From Tolypeutes matacus (lineage: Eukaryota > Chordata > Mammalia > Cingulata > Chlamyphoridae), in NCBI GenBank assembly GCA_026826555.1, contig JAKSZT010054308.1:5815970-5879969 (forward strand): a stretch of 64,000 bases of DNA, written 5' to 3'. The notes under the pieces are model-generated. The model was not told where the DNA came from. It searched no databases and saw only the letters and a program-made list of their open reading frames with translations. This document shows, one piece after another, positions 1 to 10,495 of the stretch. A program made the position numbers and the translations under genes. Position 1 is the stretch's first letter. Every line of letters begins with the position of its first letter.

Positions 1-172
1 AAAAAAAAAAAAAAAAAGAAAGAAAGAAAAGAAAAGAAAAAGAAAAAGAAAAAAACAAGGAAACAAATGAAAAAACCAACTCAGGGGAGCCAATGTTGCT
101 CAGTGGTTGAGTGCCAGCATTTCAGGTTCAATCCCAGGCCCTGGTACGTCAAAAAAAAAAAAAAAAAAAAAT
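1..172 (+). mobile_element. DAS-SINE dimer, second monomer and linker, cut by window edge
   Basis: The A-rich linker (1-65) leads into a tRNA-like monomer with GTTGCTCAGTGGTTGAG and the B-box-like GGTTCAATCCC, then an A tail at 151-171. The linker text AAATGAAAAAACCAACTCA recurs in the complete dimer near 19850, so this is the second half of the same dimer subfamily; the first half lies outside the window. Confidence 0.8.
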
Positions 173-204
173 AGTGTTTTTTCACCAGGAGAGTTCTCTG
201 CTGT

Positions 205-1685
205 GTTTAAAGGTTAAATCTATGACCGAAGTAGCCTTCATATCCTTTATTGTGTGAATTGTTTCATTTAAAGACAGAATATTGACTGATGGCTTCCTAA
301 ATTACTGACATTCATAAGGATTCTCTCCAATTTGAGTAATCTCCCGTTGTCTCAGGATAGAAAACTTAAGGTTTTCCCATACATATGATATTATGGTTTC
401 TGTCTAGCATGAATTCTCTCATGCTGTCAGAGGGTAGAATTATAAGTGGAAGGTTTCCCACATAGACAACATTCATGGGATTTCTCTACAGTGTATATTC
501 TCTCATGTTGTTTAATGGAAGAGTGATGAGAGAAGCCTTTCTCATAAATATAACATTCATAGGGTTTCTATCCAATGTGAGTTCGCTCATGTGGTTTAAT
601 GGAAGAGCGATGAGAGAAACCTCTCCCACAAATATGACATTCATAGGGTTTCTCTCCAGTGTGAATTCTCTCATGTTGTTTAAGATAAGAATATCGACTG
701 AAGGCTTTCCTACATAGATGACATTCATGGGGTTTCTCTCCAGTGTGAATTCTTTCATGTTCTTTAAGATAAGAATATCGACTAAAGGTTTTCCCACAAA
801 TATGACATTCATAGGGTTTCTCTCCAGTGTGAGTTCTCTCATGTTGTTTAAGATGAAAATATCGACTGAAGGCTTTCCCACATAGATGACATTCATGGGG
901 TTTCTCTCCAGTGTGAGATCTCTCATGTTGTTTAAGATAAGAATATCGACTGAAGGCTTTCCCACATAGATGACATTCATGGGGCTTCTCTCCAGTGTGA
1001 GTTTTCTCATGTTGTTTAATGGAAGAGCAATGAGAGAAGCCTTTCTCACAAATATGACATTCATAGGGTTTCTCTCCAATGGGAGTTCCATTGTATTGTC
1101 TTAGGTCAGAGTGTTGCATACAATTTTTAGCACTTTGGTAATATTCATATGATTTAATTCTAGGGTAAATCTGCTTCTGTTGATTAAAAGATGAATGGTC
1201 ATTGAGGACTGTTGCAAGTGGTTTCCTGAAATAGAACTTCTTTCTCATGTGAATTAATGCTTGTTGGGTCACCATGGATGTGTAAGAGGAATCTTCTTGC
1301 AAATAATTACATTTAAAGGAATTCTTTTTGGGGTGAGGTATCTGCGATGACATGATTTTAGGAGTGTCTTTCCTATAGGTAGGTTGGTTGAATACTATTT
1401 CTAACATTTCCCATGTTTTAAAGGAAATTTTCCTCCCTGGACTCTGATATTGAGGAAATCCTGTTCCTTCTCTCCACACTTCTACTTGTTCCAACTGGGA
1501 AAGCATGTCTGATTTGCGGACTTGGTATCATAAACCAGGTTATTGAAATTCTCCAGCATCACTTCTCTGAATTGCTGTCTCTGGGTTGTGTCTAGCAGGT
1601 CCCATTCTTCCTGCGTAAGGTGTACAGCTACATCCTTGAAGGTCACTACCTCCTGTGATTGCATTGTCACTACCTTAGTGGGCAT
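205..1685 (-). pseudogene. KRAB C2H2 zinc-finger gene, intronless pseudogene
   Basis: This is a relic of a KRAB zinc-finger transcription repressor; family members bind DNA through tandem C2H2 fingers and recruit KAP1 through the KRAB box. Read on the minus strand from 1685, a KRAB-A box (FKDVAV, QEEW, VMLEN) runs directly into a KRAB-B segment ([15 protein letters not shown]) with no intron but with a frame change near 1520, as if one base were lost at the usual A/B exon junction. A spacer follows, then six finger units of 84 bases (about 1075-570) with C-x2-C and H-x3-H pairs and TGEKP-type linkers. A stop falls in the next linker at 566-568. At least four more decayed fingers continue to about 270, with lost cysteines and further stops. 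Absence of introns points to a retrocopy; no clear A tail or target duplication was found. It cannot encode a full protein. The parent gene is not identified. Confidence 0.88.
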
Positions 1686-1917
1686 CTCTCTTCCTCTGGA
1701 TTTTCACTCACAACCAGACAAGCAGGAGTTGAGCAAAGCTCTGATGTTGAGGTCCCAGGTTCAGTTCTGGTGCCCCCTTCACAAACTACAAGTTACCTTA
1801 ACAATGCATGTCCACTTTCAGGTTTTAGGCACTGGATCTGATATTTTTCTCTTTCTTCAATTCAGGATTTGTGGAGTCCTTCTCCACTCTCTACCATCCT
1901 CCAGAGCATCTGGGGAG
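1686..1917. other. Unassigned 230 bp between pseudogene and L1
   Basis: The part next to the pseudogene could be its 5' untranslated region. At 1755-1785 GAGGTCCCAGGTTCAGTTC resembles the B-box end of a DAS-type SINE, but no head or tail is clear. Confidence 0.3.
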
Positions 1918-2272
1918 GTTTTTTTTTTTTTTTTTTTCTTTTTCCCCAATGTCTTCTTAATATACTTAATCTCTTTAGCCATCTCATTGAATTTATTAAG
2001 GAGATGTGTTTGAATATCTATGATTAGTTGTCTCAACTCCTTTAAGTCATCTGGAGGCTTATCTTGTTCCTTTAACTGGGCCATATCTTCCTGTTTCTTG
2101 GTGTGGATTGTAATTTTTTGTTGGTGTCTTAGCATCTGGCTTAGTAGAGTATTTATTCTGGGTGCAGCTTCTCTCTTTAGTTTAGGGCTTTCTTGCTGGT
2201 TGTGTAGCAGGAGCCAAGGATGTAGTTGGTGCTGTAAGCTGTGGAGCCTCAAGCTGCCCTCATTGCCCCAGG

Positions 2273-2488
2273 GACTGATGAAGCGTCTCCCAACTTTCTC
2301 CTTTGCCAGGGGTAGGCACAAAGCCGTAGCTGTGTATAATGATCCAAGTTGTGCAGTCCTAGATTGTAGTTGGCCAGAAAGACTGATGAATCATCATACC
2401 ACTTTCTCCCCTGCCTGGGGCGGGGATGGAGCTGCAGGTGTGGGTAGCAATCTATGCTGTGCAGGTCCAAAATGACCGCAGTTGCCCT
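2273..2488 (-). repeat. Two ~108-bp tandem units in L1 5'UTR
   Basis: GACTGATGAA occurs at 2273 and again at 2381. Both are followed by an ACTTTCTCC-type block, a GGGG-rich block and then TGTGCAG, giving a period of about 108 bp with moderate divergence. Confidence 0.6.
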
Positions 2489-2549
2489 GGTAGACTTCCA
2501 GCTATTCAGGTCAGTGCCAGCTGAATGTACCTGCAGTTACCCAGAGAAG

Positions 2550-3311
2550 CTGGTGCAGGGCCCGCCAACTTCCTCCCTGCTAGAGGTGGGGCTGAAGCTT
2601 AGACTAGGGTAGCAGGCTGGTCTGGGTGAAAGAAACTGGTCTCCCATCACTGTGATTTTCAGTTAGCCCAGCTTCCCCTCATGCTGGGGGTGGAGTCAAA
2701 ATGGTGGCTACTGGCCTCTTTTGGACTTGAACAGGTTAAAACTTTAGCTTTTTTTAGGGTTATACTTTAGCCAGCTGAATTTACTAATCAGTGGCCAACC
2801 GTCTCTTCCTCACCTGTTTTTCAGAACTGGAGCTTCCAATTCTAGCCACAGGATAGCTCCTGAGGAGGCTTGTGCCACCAGAGTAGAATGATCATTGGCC
2901 TCTGCGGCATGGCCTGTATTTTCCTGGAGAGGCTGGTGCAGGTCCCTGCAGCTTCCTTCCTGCCAGAGGTGGGGCTGGAGCTTATGCTAGAGCTGCAGTC
3001 TGATCTGGATGGAAAGAAGCCCGTCCCTACTAGCACTGTGATTTTCAGTCCACCCCGCTTCCCCTTGTGCCAGGGGTGGATTTAAAATGGCAGCTACCAG
3101 CCTCTTTCTGACTTGGACAGGTTCAAACTTTAGCTGTTCTTAGGATTATACTTTAGCCTGCCGAATTTACTTATCAGTAGCTGAAGTTGGTGCCCAACTC
3201 TCTTTTCCTCCTTCATTTTTGGAAAGTGGAGCTTCCAATTCCAGCCACGGAATAGCTCCTGAGGTGGCTTGTGCCACCAGTGGAGGATGGGCACCAGCCT
3301 CCGGGGCACAT
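2550..3311 (-). repeat. Two ~383-bp tandem units in L1 5'UTR
   Basis: CTGGTGCAGG begins units at 2550 and 2933. Both contain GAGGTGGGGCTG, a CACTGTGATTTTCAGT block, an AAAATGG block, TTATACTTTAGCC and AGCTCCTGAGG in the same order. Monomer-style 5'UTR repeats are known for L1 families in some mammals, where they act as promoter units; a promoter role here is inference. Confidence 0.8.
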
Positions 3312-3508
3312 AGTGCTCTACTTACGTATCCTCTCTGCAGATGGGCAGTCTCCTCCTTCCAGTCTTTCAAAGATGTTACAGGAAGCTCTTCTGGTCTCCT
3401 GGACCCCTAAACAGGTGCTTTAGATAGCTCTGGGTGATTACTAACTGCCCTGTAGCATGAGCTGACTCTAGGAGCTCTGTACTCTGCTGCCATCTTGCTG
3501 GTTGTCTC

Positions 3509-5420
3509 TGTCTTTTTCTTTTTATTGGGTAGTTCAAGCCATTAACATTCAATATTATTACTGTTTAGGTATTACTTACTCTATGCATTTTGTCCTTTGA
3601 TTTTCTGTTGTCATATCTTACTATTATCTGTCTTTTTACCCTTCTTAATAATCTTTGTTTCTACACTCTTTTCCAAGTCTCTTGCTCTTGTTTTTTCCCT
3701 TTTAGGCTGCAGCACTCCCTTTAGTGTCTCCTGTAATTCTGGTCTTTTGGTAACATATTCTATCAGTTTTTGTTTGTCTATGAAGTCTTTGAACTCACCC
3801 TCACTTTTGAAGGACAGTTTTGCCAGATACAGAATTCTTGGCTGGCAGTTTCTCTCTTTCAGTGCCTTAAATATATCATATCACTTTCTTCTTGCCTCCA
3901 TGGTTTCTGATGAGAGGTAGGCACTTAATTATTTAGGTTCCCTTTTATGTGATGCTTTTCTTTTGTTTTGCTCCTTTCATAATCTTTTCTTTATCTCTGA
4001 TATTTCTAATTCTGAATAGTAGGTGTCTTGGGGTAGGTATATTTGGATTTATTCTTTTTGGGGTGTGTTGTCCTTCTTGAATTTTTTTTTTTTTTTAAGA
4101 TTTTATTTATTTATTCATTTATCCCCCCCTTGCTGCTTGTGCTCACTGGGTCAGCTAACCACGCCGTGCGGGCGGGCTTGCCTTCACCAGGAGGCCCCGG
4201 GAACCGAACCCGGGGCCTCCCATATGGTAAACGGGAGCCCTACTGATTGAGCCACAGCCGCTTCCCATTGAATATTGATATTTACATTTTTCATAAGGGT
4301 TGGGAAGTTTTCAGTCATTATTTCTTCAAATATTCTTTCTGCCCCTTTTCCATTCTCTTCTCCTTCTGGGATACCTATAATGCATATGTTTGTGTGTTTC
4401 ATGTTGGCATTCAATTCCGTGAGATCTTTTTCCATTTTTTTCCCATTCTCTTCTCTTTCTGTTCTCCTATCTGTTCAAGTTCAGTTGCTCACTCCTCCAA
4501 GTCACTAATTCTTTCTTCCATCAATTCAAATCTGCTGTTATATGCTTCTAATGTATTTTGAATCTCATTCATTGTGTCTTTTATTCCCATAAAGTCTGTT
4601 ACTTTTCTTTGCAGGTTTTCAAAATTATTCTTTATGCTCACTCAGTGTCCTCTTAATATTCTTTATCTCTTTAGTCATATTTTCTATAAATTCTTTTAAT
4701 TGATTTAGGAGACTTGTGTGATTATCATTGATTAATTGTCTTAAATTCGGTATCTCCTCAGGATATTTGGTTTGTTCCTTTGGCTGGGCCGTCTCTTTCT
4801 GTTTCCTAGTATGGCTTATAATTTTTTGCTGATGTCTGGGCATTTAAAATATTGGTGAATTTACTCTTATGGCCAATTTCTCTCTTTTGCCTATTTTTTC
4901 CCACAGCTCTTCTTTGATAATTGGCTCAGCTTATTCCTAGTCTTTAAAATTGTGCAGCTTGAGTTATCAAAAATAAGGCCAGGGACTCAGTAATAGTGAA
5001 CAGATTTTCTTCCAGGTGTTTGCGTTAAGAGAGACCTCTAAAAGCAGTTTGTCTCTGTGCAATTTCCAGACCAGCCAGCAGATGGTGGTCGTTGGCCCAC
5101 CTTTCCTCAGAGGTCTGTCTTTTCAATCCCTGCTTTCTGATGTTTTGGTACCGCCAGAGCTGAGATTCAAAGCTGGCTTTGCTGGCCATATGCACCAAAC
5201 AGAAGCACCCCGACTCCTCTTCCCTTTTCCCTTGTAACAGCTGACAGGGAGGAAGACATCTGTCCCCCTCTGTCAGCTGCAGTGAGCCAGGGGTTTTACC
5301 CCAGCTTAATTTCTTGGGGGTGGGGGAGAGGATCCCTTCCCCACCACAGAGGGAGTTTGATAACTCACTCGGGAGAATTCTAACACCCTTGAGAATATTG
5401 CTCAAGGCTTAGCATTTCTT
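3509..5420 (-). mobile_element. L1 element B: 5'UTR, ORF1 and first codons of ORF2
   Basis: Minus strand, 5' end near 5420. A 5'UTR-like segment leads to an ORF1 start at 4843 (MPRHQQKI, then a coiled coil with LRQLINDNHTSLLNQL). The RNA-recognition part at about 4435-4267 includes IIGIPEGEENGKG and FEEIMTENFP, hallmarks of L1 ORF1. A SINE (4082-4266) splits ORF1, whose C-terminal part continues to about 3790. At 3570-3510 the reading NVNGLNYPIKRKRQR matches the start of L1 ORF2, then the sequence passes directly into the 5' end of L1 fragment A. ORF2 is otherwise missing. Non-functional. Confidence 0.8.
4082..4266 (-). mobile_element. DAS-SINE monomer, full length, minus strand
   Basis: Plus-strand T run at 4082-4096 is the A tail. 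The head at 4266 reads on the minus strand GGGAAGCGGCTGTGGCTCAA, followed by the B-box region CCCCGGGTTCGGTTCCCGG and a GC-rich body. It closely resembles the copy at 17211-17393, including the AATAAATAAATAAAAT stretch before the tail. It is inserted in L1 ORF1. Confidence 0.9.
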
Positions 5421-5650
5421 CCATATTCTACTATATAACAGAATTTGTCATCTTATCTGACCAGAAGTTTGAATGAATCATGCAATTAGTATATTGCCCA
5501 TCTCCTTTGAAAGAAGCTTTTAAGCAAGGAACATAACAGAATACTGGAATACAAAGCTTTAACAAAATAGATATTTATTACTCTTTCATAAAAGAAATAA
5601 GTCCAGAGGTAGGCAATCCATGGCTGGAAGGACACTTCCTAACATTTTTA
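5421..5650. other. No gene seen
   Basis: AT-rich sequence between the L1 5' end and the LTR fragment; I see no coding or RNA signal. Confidence 0.4.
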
Positions 5651-5880
5651 GGAACTCAGGTGTATTAGTCAGCCAAAGGGGGTGTGTTAGTCACCCGAAG
5701 GGATGCTAATGCAAAGTACCAGAAATCTGTTGGCTTTTATAAAGGGTATTTATTTGGGGTGAAAGCTTACAGTTACAAGGCCCTAAAGAGTCACTTATCC
5801 TGCAAGAAAGAAGAACCCCAGATGCCAATTCACTGTCTGGCCATCACAGATTCCAGGTTCATTTTTGAACAGTTCTGATT
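5651..5880 (-). mobile_element. Partial ERV LTR (same family as 10496 and 13222)
   Basis: The text GCAAAGTACCAGAAATCTG, TTTATAAAGGGTATTTATTTGGGG and AGCTTACAGTT is the reverse complement of the 3' part of the LTR at 10496-11157 and is shared with the LTR at 13222. Only the R/U5-side portion is recognisable, and its terminal TGTTAGTC-like stretch appears twice (5652, 5685). Confidence 0.75.
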
Positions 5881-6828
5881 CTAATGGCACAGTGGTACTT
5901 CCTTACAGTTTATGCTCTATTGACTATGGCTTCACTGATTTTTTCTTCTTTTTAACTTCTTAATAGGTATATACATATTATATTTTAATCATTATTTAAA
6001 TAATTCAAGAATTACCTGTAAATTTTATTAAAATGTCATGTAAATAAAAGACCTATAATTTAAAAAATATTAGAGTTAAACATGCAAAAAATCCTTTGCC
6101 ACCTTTCTAGGTAAGAAGATTCTTCTCATCTTGCTCTATATTACTCTAGACATCTCATGGGTATACTACAGAGACAGGAAATTGTTTTGTACCTTTCAGG
6201 AATATCAGTTTTTTACCTGGCATCTTTAGAACTCAGTCTTGAATCTTTATGCTCTTTACAATTTTGAATCTCCTTTTATCTTGTAAGTAAATATCATATT
6301 TTCCCATAAAATTCAGGAAGAAAAATGTCTTTGTGCACAGTGAGTGGCAGGGAAATTTGATACTTTTATGTTCAAATTACATAAATTCCATAACTACTAT
6401 AGAAAAACTATTGCATAAAATAACTCAAGTTTTGTGTAGAAGCGATGCAGATCAAAGTAAAAACATTTTAGCTTTGAAGAAGAAGAATAGAAAAACACTG
6501 GGGAAGCAAAATCATATTTTAGTACTTATATAAATGGATAGAAGAGATTGAAATAGTTATGCTGATCTAATCCACCAAGTTAAGAGTGGAGAGAACATAA
6601 TTAAGTGAACAGGAAGTTGGAGAGGAGGCTGGTTATTAGCTACTGCCCACATTAGAGAAGCTGAAGGCGGGGAACCAGGGATGTGCTAGAGGCAAGATGC
6701 CATATGTAGTAGGATGTGGGTGAACTAGAAAAGAAGGAGTAATACACAACCTTCATTCTGGTTCTAAAATCTCAGGTCTTTCTAAATCAAACATCTCTCT
6801 AATCACTGGCAACGTAGTTCTTTATTTT
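5881..6828. other. AT-rich intergenic, nothing recognised
   Basis: No reading frame, RNA gene or repeat that I can name. Short open frames here lack any family resemblance. Confidence 0.4.
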
Positions 6829-7106
6829 TTTTAAATATAATTTTTTATTTTTTTAAAAGATACTTAGATTACATAAATGTTACATAAAAAATATAGGGGA
6901 TTTCCATATGACCCGGCTCCCAACCGCATGCACATTTTCCCACATTAACAACCTCCTTCATTAGTGTGGTACATTTGTGACAACTGGTGAACATATTTTG
7001 GAGCTTTGCCACTGAGCGTGGATTATAGTTTACACTGTAGTTTACACTCCCTTCTGCACAATTTTGTAAGTTGTGACCAGATATATAATGGCCTGTATCT
7101 GTCTGA
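6829..7106 (-). mobile_element. Xenarthran minus-strand repeat X, short copy
   Basis: Starts with a T-rich end, then AAAAGATACTTAGATTACAT, TTACATAAAAAATATAGG, TTAGTGTGGTACATT, GGAGCTTTGCCACTGAGC and ATATATAATGGCCTGTATCTG. The same blocks in the same order occur at 17085-17830 and 60439-61990. The constant T-rich end implies a non-LTR element with its 3' A-rich end at the low coordinate, perhaps an L1 3'UTR. Confidence 0.75.
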
Positions 7107-9112
7107 GGAGTTTTCTTCTGAACTTTTCTTTGAGTCCCTTGTCTACGCCTTCTAAACTGGTCTTTCTTTGGAACAAGTTTTGCTAAGCAAATTAATGCCT
7201 GTGTAAAATTTCAGCTTTGTTATTCACCTCTCCTTGTTTCTGTGCTTTTGTGTCTGCCTCTCTTTGGGAATACTTTTGAGTCTATGTATTTCTTGTTGTG
7301 TCTGACTAATGCATCTCAGTTTTGCCCCAAATGTACTTGACAAGAAGAAAGCCCTGGCAGACTCTTTGTCCCACTACCTAGAGTCACAGGCTTGCAATAC
7401 TCTTCACCAATGCAATGATGGATATCATGCTGTTGCTTTGTTCGAAGCCTTTATGGCCTGTTCACACATTTATAGCTTTGCTCTCTAGAGAATTTCCCCA
7501 GGTACGGAGTTTATTGTCATTTGTGGTAGAAACATGGTGAACGTTGCTCATATTTCTTTTTCTGATGAATTGGTTCATAGTTGGCCAGTTTAAATCTGCC
7601 ACTAAAATGTTTTTCATATTGTCCTGATTTTCCCTGGTCTCACATATAGGGAAATTTTTTTGTCTGTATTGAGCTGCTTAAGAATATGGGCTGTTTACTG
7701 AGCAATTTTCCTACAGACACTTTTTGGGAAAGGGTTCATCCATGAATATTTTCTGGTGCCTGTTTATCCCAGGTTTCCAAAGAAAGGTTGAAAGTCCCTC
7801 ATCTGTACCCCAGTTAGGCCATTTTTTAGGTTTTGTGACTGTATTTGTTTCCCCCATAGTTTTCACATCTTTGTAGATTCTCCTTTTGTCTTTGCCTGAA
7901 ACATCTTTAGTATACATTCCCCAATGCTTTTTCAGGTCTTACCTCTTCTTGAAATGTTTTTCATGCTCCCAATATTTGCAGACCTCCTTCTTGTATGGAC
8001 TGTCTGTTAAGAACATAAATTTGATTGCATATGACTCATTTTACAGATTTTCTTTTATAGGTTTATTCACTGATTCTCAGATGATATACTGAAAACCTTT
8101 TCACATTTTATGTTGTCTTTTATTTTTTATAGCCTCTTTACCACTGAGCACAGAAAATTTTATAGTATACATGGTACTTAAAGGACTTCACTGGTGGATT
8201 TTCAGCTTGTATTCATGCAAGTTTAATTACTCTCCTTTTGTAATGAAAAGAACATGTTAGGATTTCCCCATAAGTATTCTTGGCTTCTTTCAGCATCTAT
8301 TGGATGTTCTTTATTATATGTCCCAGAAACCTCCCCTCTTGCTGGGAGTTTCTTGGCTTGAGAAACTTCCTCAAAGGACACTTTGTCTTATCTTCCACAG
8401 AAATGAGGGAGAAATTCTGTTGAATAAACAGAGCTGCAAGAAGTGTGACTATACCATAACAAAGTCAGTAACAAATGGGTGTTACTTTTTTTTGATAATT
8501 TGTCCTGTTTCATATTATGAAACTGGGAATTATGAGAGTCTTAATGAAATGGCAATGACCAGGTTGCAAAGTTTTAGCCAATAAACCATTGAATTTGCTA
8601 GGGATTCTGTCCCTTCTATAGTTTGGGCCAGTTGAGGGGTACACCTGAGAAAATTATCTGGGTTGTGTCACACAATTGCATGATAATTATAGAATTATAT
8701 AATTTTTTGAACTAGTTTCTTACACCTGTGGCCAAAGTTTCCTATATAATTGGGGAAGGATTGGGAGGGAAGCGTCCACTTGAGAGTAGCAAAAATAGAT
8801 TCTTCTGCATGGTGGAGTTCTCTTCTGGGAAGCTCCACCATATGGGTAGGGTTGATGACAGTGGGGGAACTGCTTGCCTTAAACTTAGGTTGATCTGGGA
8901 ATTGGGTAAGGAGTGAACATTCAGCTGGTGCTATCTGTGATCCTAATCTGTAACAGGAGACTAAAGATGAAATAACTACAGTAAATTCTGGTTCTACCCT
9001 TTCAGTGATTCTATGTCACTTTCTTAGTTTACTTGATTTTGAAGAAGACAGCTAAATTAATATCCCTTTCTACATCACTATTACTTTCTTTGATCCTTTT
9101 GCTACTCTTAGG
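7107..9112. other. 2 kb intergenic, no supported gene
   Basis: Several short open frames on both strands show no convincing domain. Minus-strand text near 7985-7940 (VCKYWEHEKHF) is vaguely like a decayed retroviral zinc knuckle but too weak to call. Confidence 0.35.
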
Positions 9113-9123
9113 AAGAGTGGATA
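9113..9123 (+). repeat. Target-site duplication, left copy (HMGN1 retrocopy)
   Basis: AAGAGTGGATA here is repeated exactly at 10339-10349, bracketing the HMGN1-derived cDNA. Confidence 0.9.
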
Positions 9124-10338
9124 GAGCGACCCCGCCGCTGGTCCCAGCAGCTCGGGCAGCGGGGGAAGCGGTAACGGCCAGCAGCTCGGCTTCGAGAAGG
9201 CTCTGCGCGCCGCGTCCCGCAGCACCGCCAAGATGCCCAAGAGGAAGGTCAGCTCGGCCAACGCGGCGGGGAAGGAGGAGCCCAAGAGGCGGTCGGCGAG
9301 GCTATCCGCTAAACCCGCTCCTGTCAAAGTGGAAGAGAAGCCAAAAAAGGCAGCGGGAAAGGATAAACCTTCAGATAAAAAAGTGCAACCAAAAGGAAAA
9401 AGGGGAGCAAAGGGAAAACAAGCGGAAGTGGCTAACCAAGAAACTAAAGAAGATTTACCTGCGGAAAATGGAGAAACTAAAAATGAGGAAAGTCCAGCCT
9501 CCTGTGAAGCAGGAGAGAAGCCAAGTCTGGTTAATACCGTAAACCATGTCTTATCAGTGGTCCCTGTTTCTCCCTTTTTGTACAATCCAGAGGAATGATT
9601 TTATCAGCTATTTTGTAAATGCAAGTTTTTAGTAGCTCTAGAAGAAACATTTTTAAGAAGGTGATTGGAATCCCACCTCATCCCATTTTTTAAAGTGTAA
9701 ATTCTTTTTTTAAGAGGGGAAATCATTTGCTGGTTTATTTTTTGGTACAACCAGAAGATAGTGGGATATTGAATTATGGGAGGCTTTGACTGTCTTGGGT
9801 GTCAGCTTAACATTCCACTGGGGGCTGGCAGTTTTTATCCCCTATAATACAACACATACTAAATAGTGATTTGAACTCACAATCATGCATTTAATATGTG
9901 TTGAGCATTTTAAATTACTCCTACTCCCATGTTTTTTAGTGGACATGTTTCTTAAAACCACTTCCTTGATCTTGGCTCTCCCTGTCAGAACTCTACAACA
10001 TCCTTGGTCGTGGTTGTCCAGTTTTTCTAATAACTTTGTTATGTGCTGTAAAAGATTGGAAATGTGAGTATGTAACGTGGATGGTATTAAATTGTGAATT
10101 AGTGGGACTTAAAGATGTAACAGTTTATCAACATTTGAAGATATTGGTACTTGATAGCCTCTTAAGGAAAACTTGCCTCCAAATTTTAAGCTGGAAAGTC
10201 ACTGGAATAACTTTAGAACAACTACATGGCTTTTTAGGTTTTTGGTACATACATTAAGAATTGTGTATAAATTGTTCATAATGTCTGTGCTGATCTTCAA
10301 AACAACCAATAAAATCTCAATTATGAAAGAAAAAATAA
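9124..10338 (+). pseudogene. HMGN1: HMGN1 retrocopy with open reading frame
   Basis: HMGN1 is a small nuclear protein that binds nucleosomes and loosens chromatin. This is a full cDNA copy: CpG-rich 5'UTR (9124-9232), reading frame 9233-9598, a long 3'UTR and AATAAA at about 10308, then a short A-rich tail, all between 11-bp direct repeats. The protein (121 residues) starts MPKRKVSSAN and keeps the nucleosome-binding core RRSARLSAKPAP (residues 19-30), the lysine-rich middle and the acidic ETKEDLPAENGE region. After EAGEK (residue 96) a small deletion, about four bases by comparison with the family sequence, shifts the frame. The old stop at 9532-9534 is then read through, adding about 25 unrelated residues from former 3'UTR. 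Usual length is about 100. No introns. Expression is unknown; I treat it as a processed pseudogene that could still make an HMGN1-like protein. Confidence 0.93.
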
Positions 10339-10349
10339 AAGAGTGGATA
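10339..10349 (+). repeat. Target-site duplication, right copy (HMGN1 retrocopy)
   Basis: Exact copy of AAGAGTGGATA at 9113-9123, immediately after the A-rich end of the retrocopy. Confidence 0.9.
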
Positions 10350-10495
10350 TCAATTCTATGGGCCTTAGTGCGACACATTAACCAGAAAAAAGAGGTAGGG
10401 AAAAGCTAGAAAACTAACATTTTTGTTGAGGCCCTACTCTGTTTCAGCTGCTTAAACGTGATTTTTTATAATTTGTGTGAGACTTTTGAGGTACG

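Larger units (their letters stand above)
1918..3508 (-). mobile_element. L1 fragment A: 5'UTR plus start of ORF1, ending in a homopolymer
   Basis: On the minus strand the unit begins near 3508 with CAAGATGGCAGCAGAG, typical of an L1 5' end. It runs through about 1.3 kb of GC-richer 5'UTR into an ORF1 start (near 2133) whose first residues MLRHQQKI match MPRHQQKI of the neighbouring L1 at 4843. The ORF1 coiled-coil segment (LRQLIIDIQTHLLNKF) stops after about 65 codons in a run of A (T on the plus strand, 1919-1938). So the 5' end is present and the 3' end missing, the opposite of usual L1 truncation. L1 ORF1 encodes the RNA-binding chaperone of the retrotransposon; this copy is dead. Confidence 0.7.

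Noticed and set aside
486..1091. 201-codon open frame on the minus strand over the zinc fingers, with repeated RNPMNVI text
   Set aside because: It is the same strand as the fingers in a shifted frame. The 84-base finger repeat keeps any stop-free shifted frame open, so it is a by-product.
1713..1800. Possible extra DAS-SINE (GAGGTCCCAGGTTCAGTTC)
   Set aside because: Only the B-box side matches; no GTGGCTCA head and no A tail, so it may be coincidence or an old fragment.
7711..7990. Possible retroviral zinc knuckle on the minus strand near 7985-7940
   Set aside because: The cysteine-histidine spacing needs two substitutions and a stop to fit; no neighbouring gag or pol text supports it.
9033..9585. 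Long open frames of 169 codons (plus) and 171 codons (minus) over the HMGN1 region
   Set aside because: Both are alternative-frame readings of the CpG-rich HMGN1 cDNA; only the frame from 9233 shows family residues.
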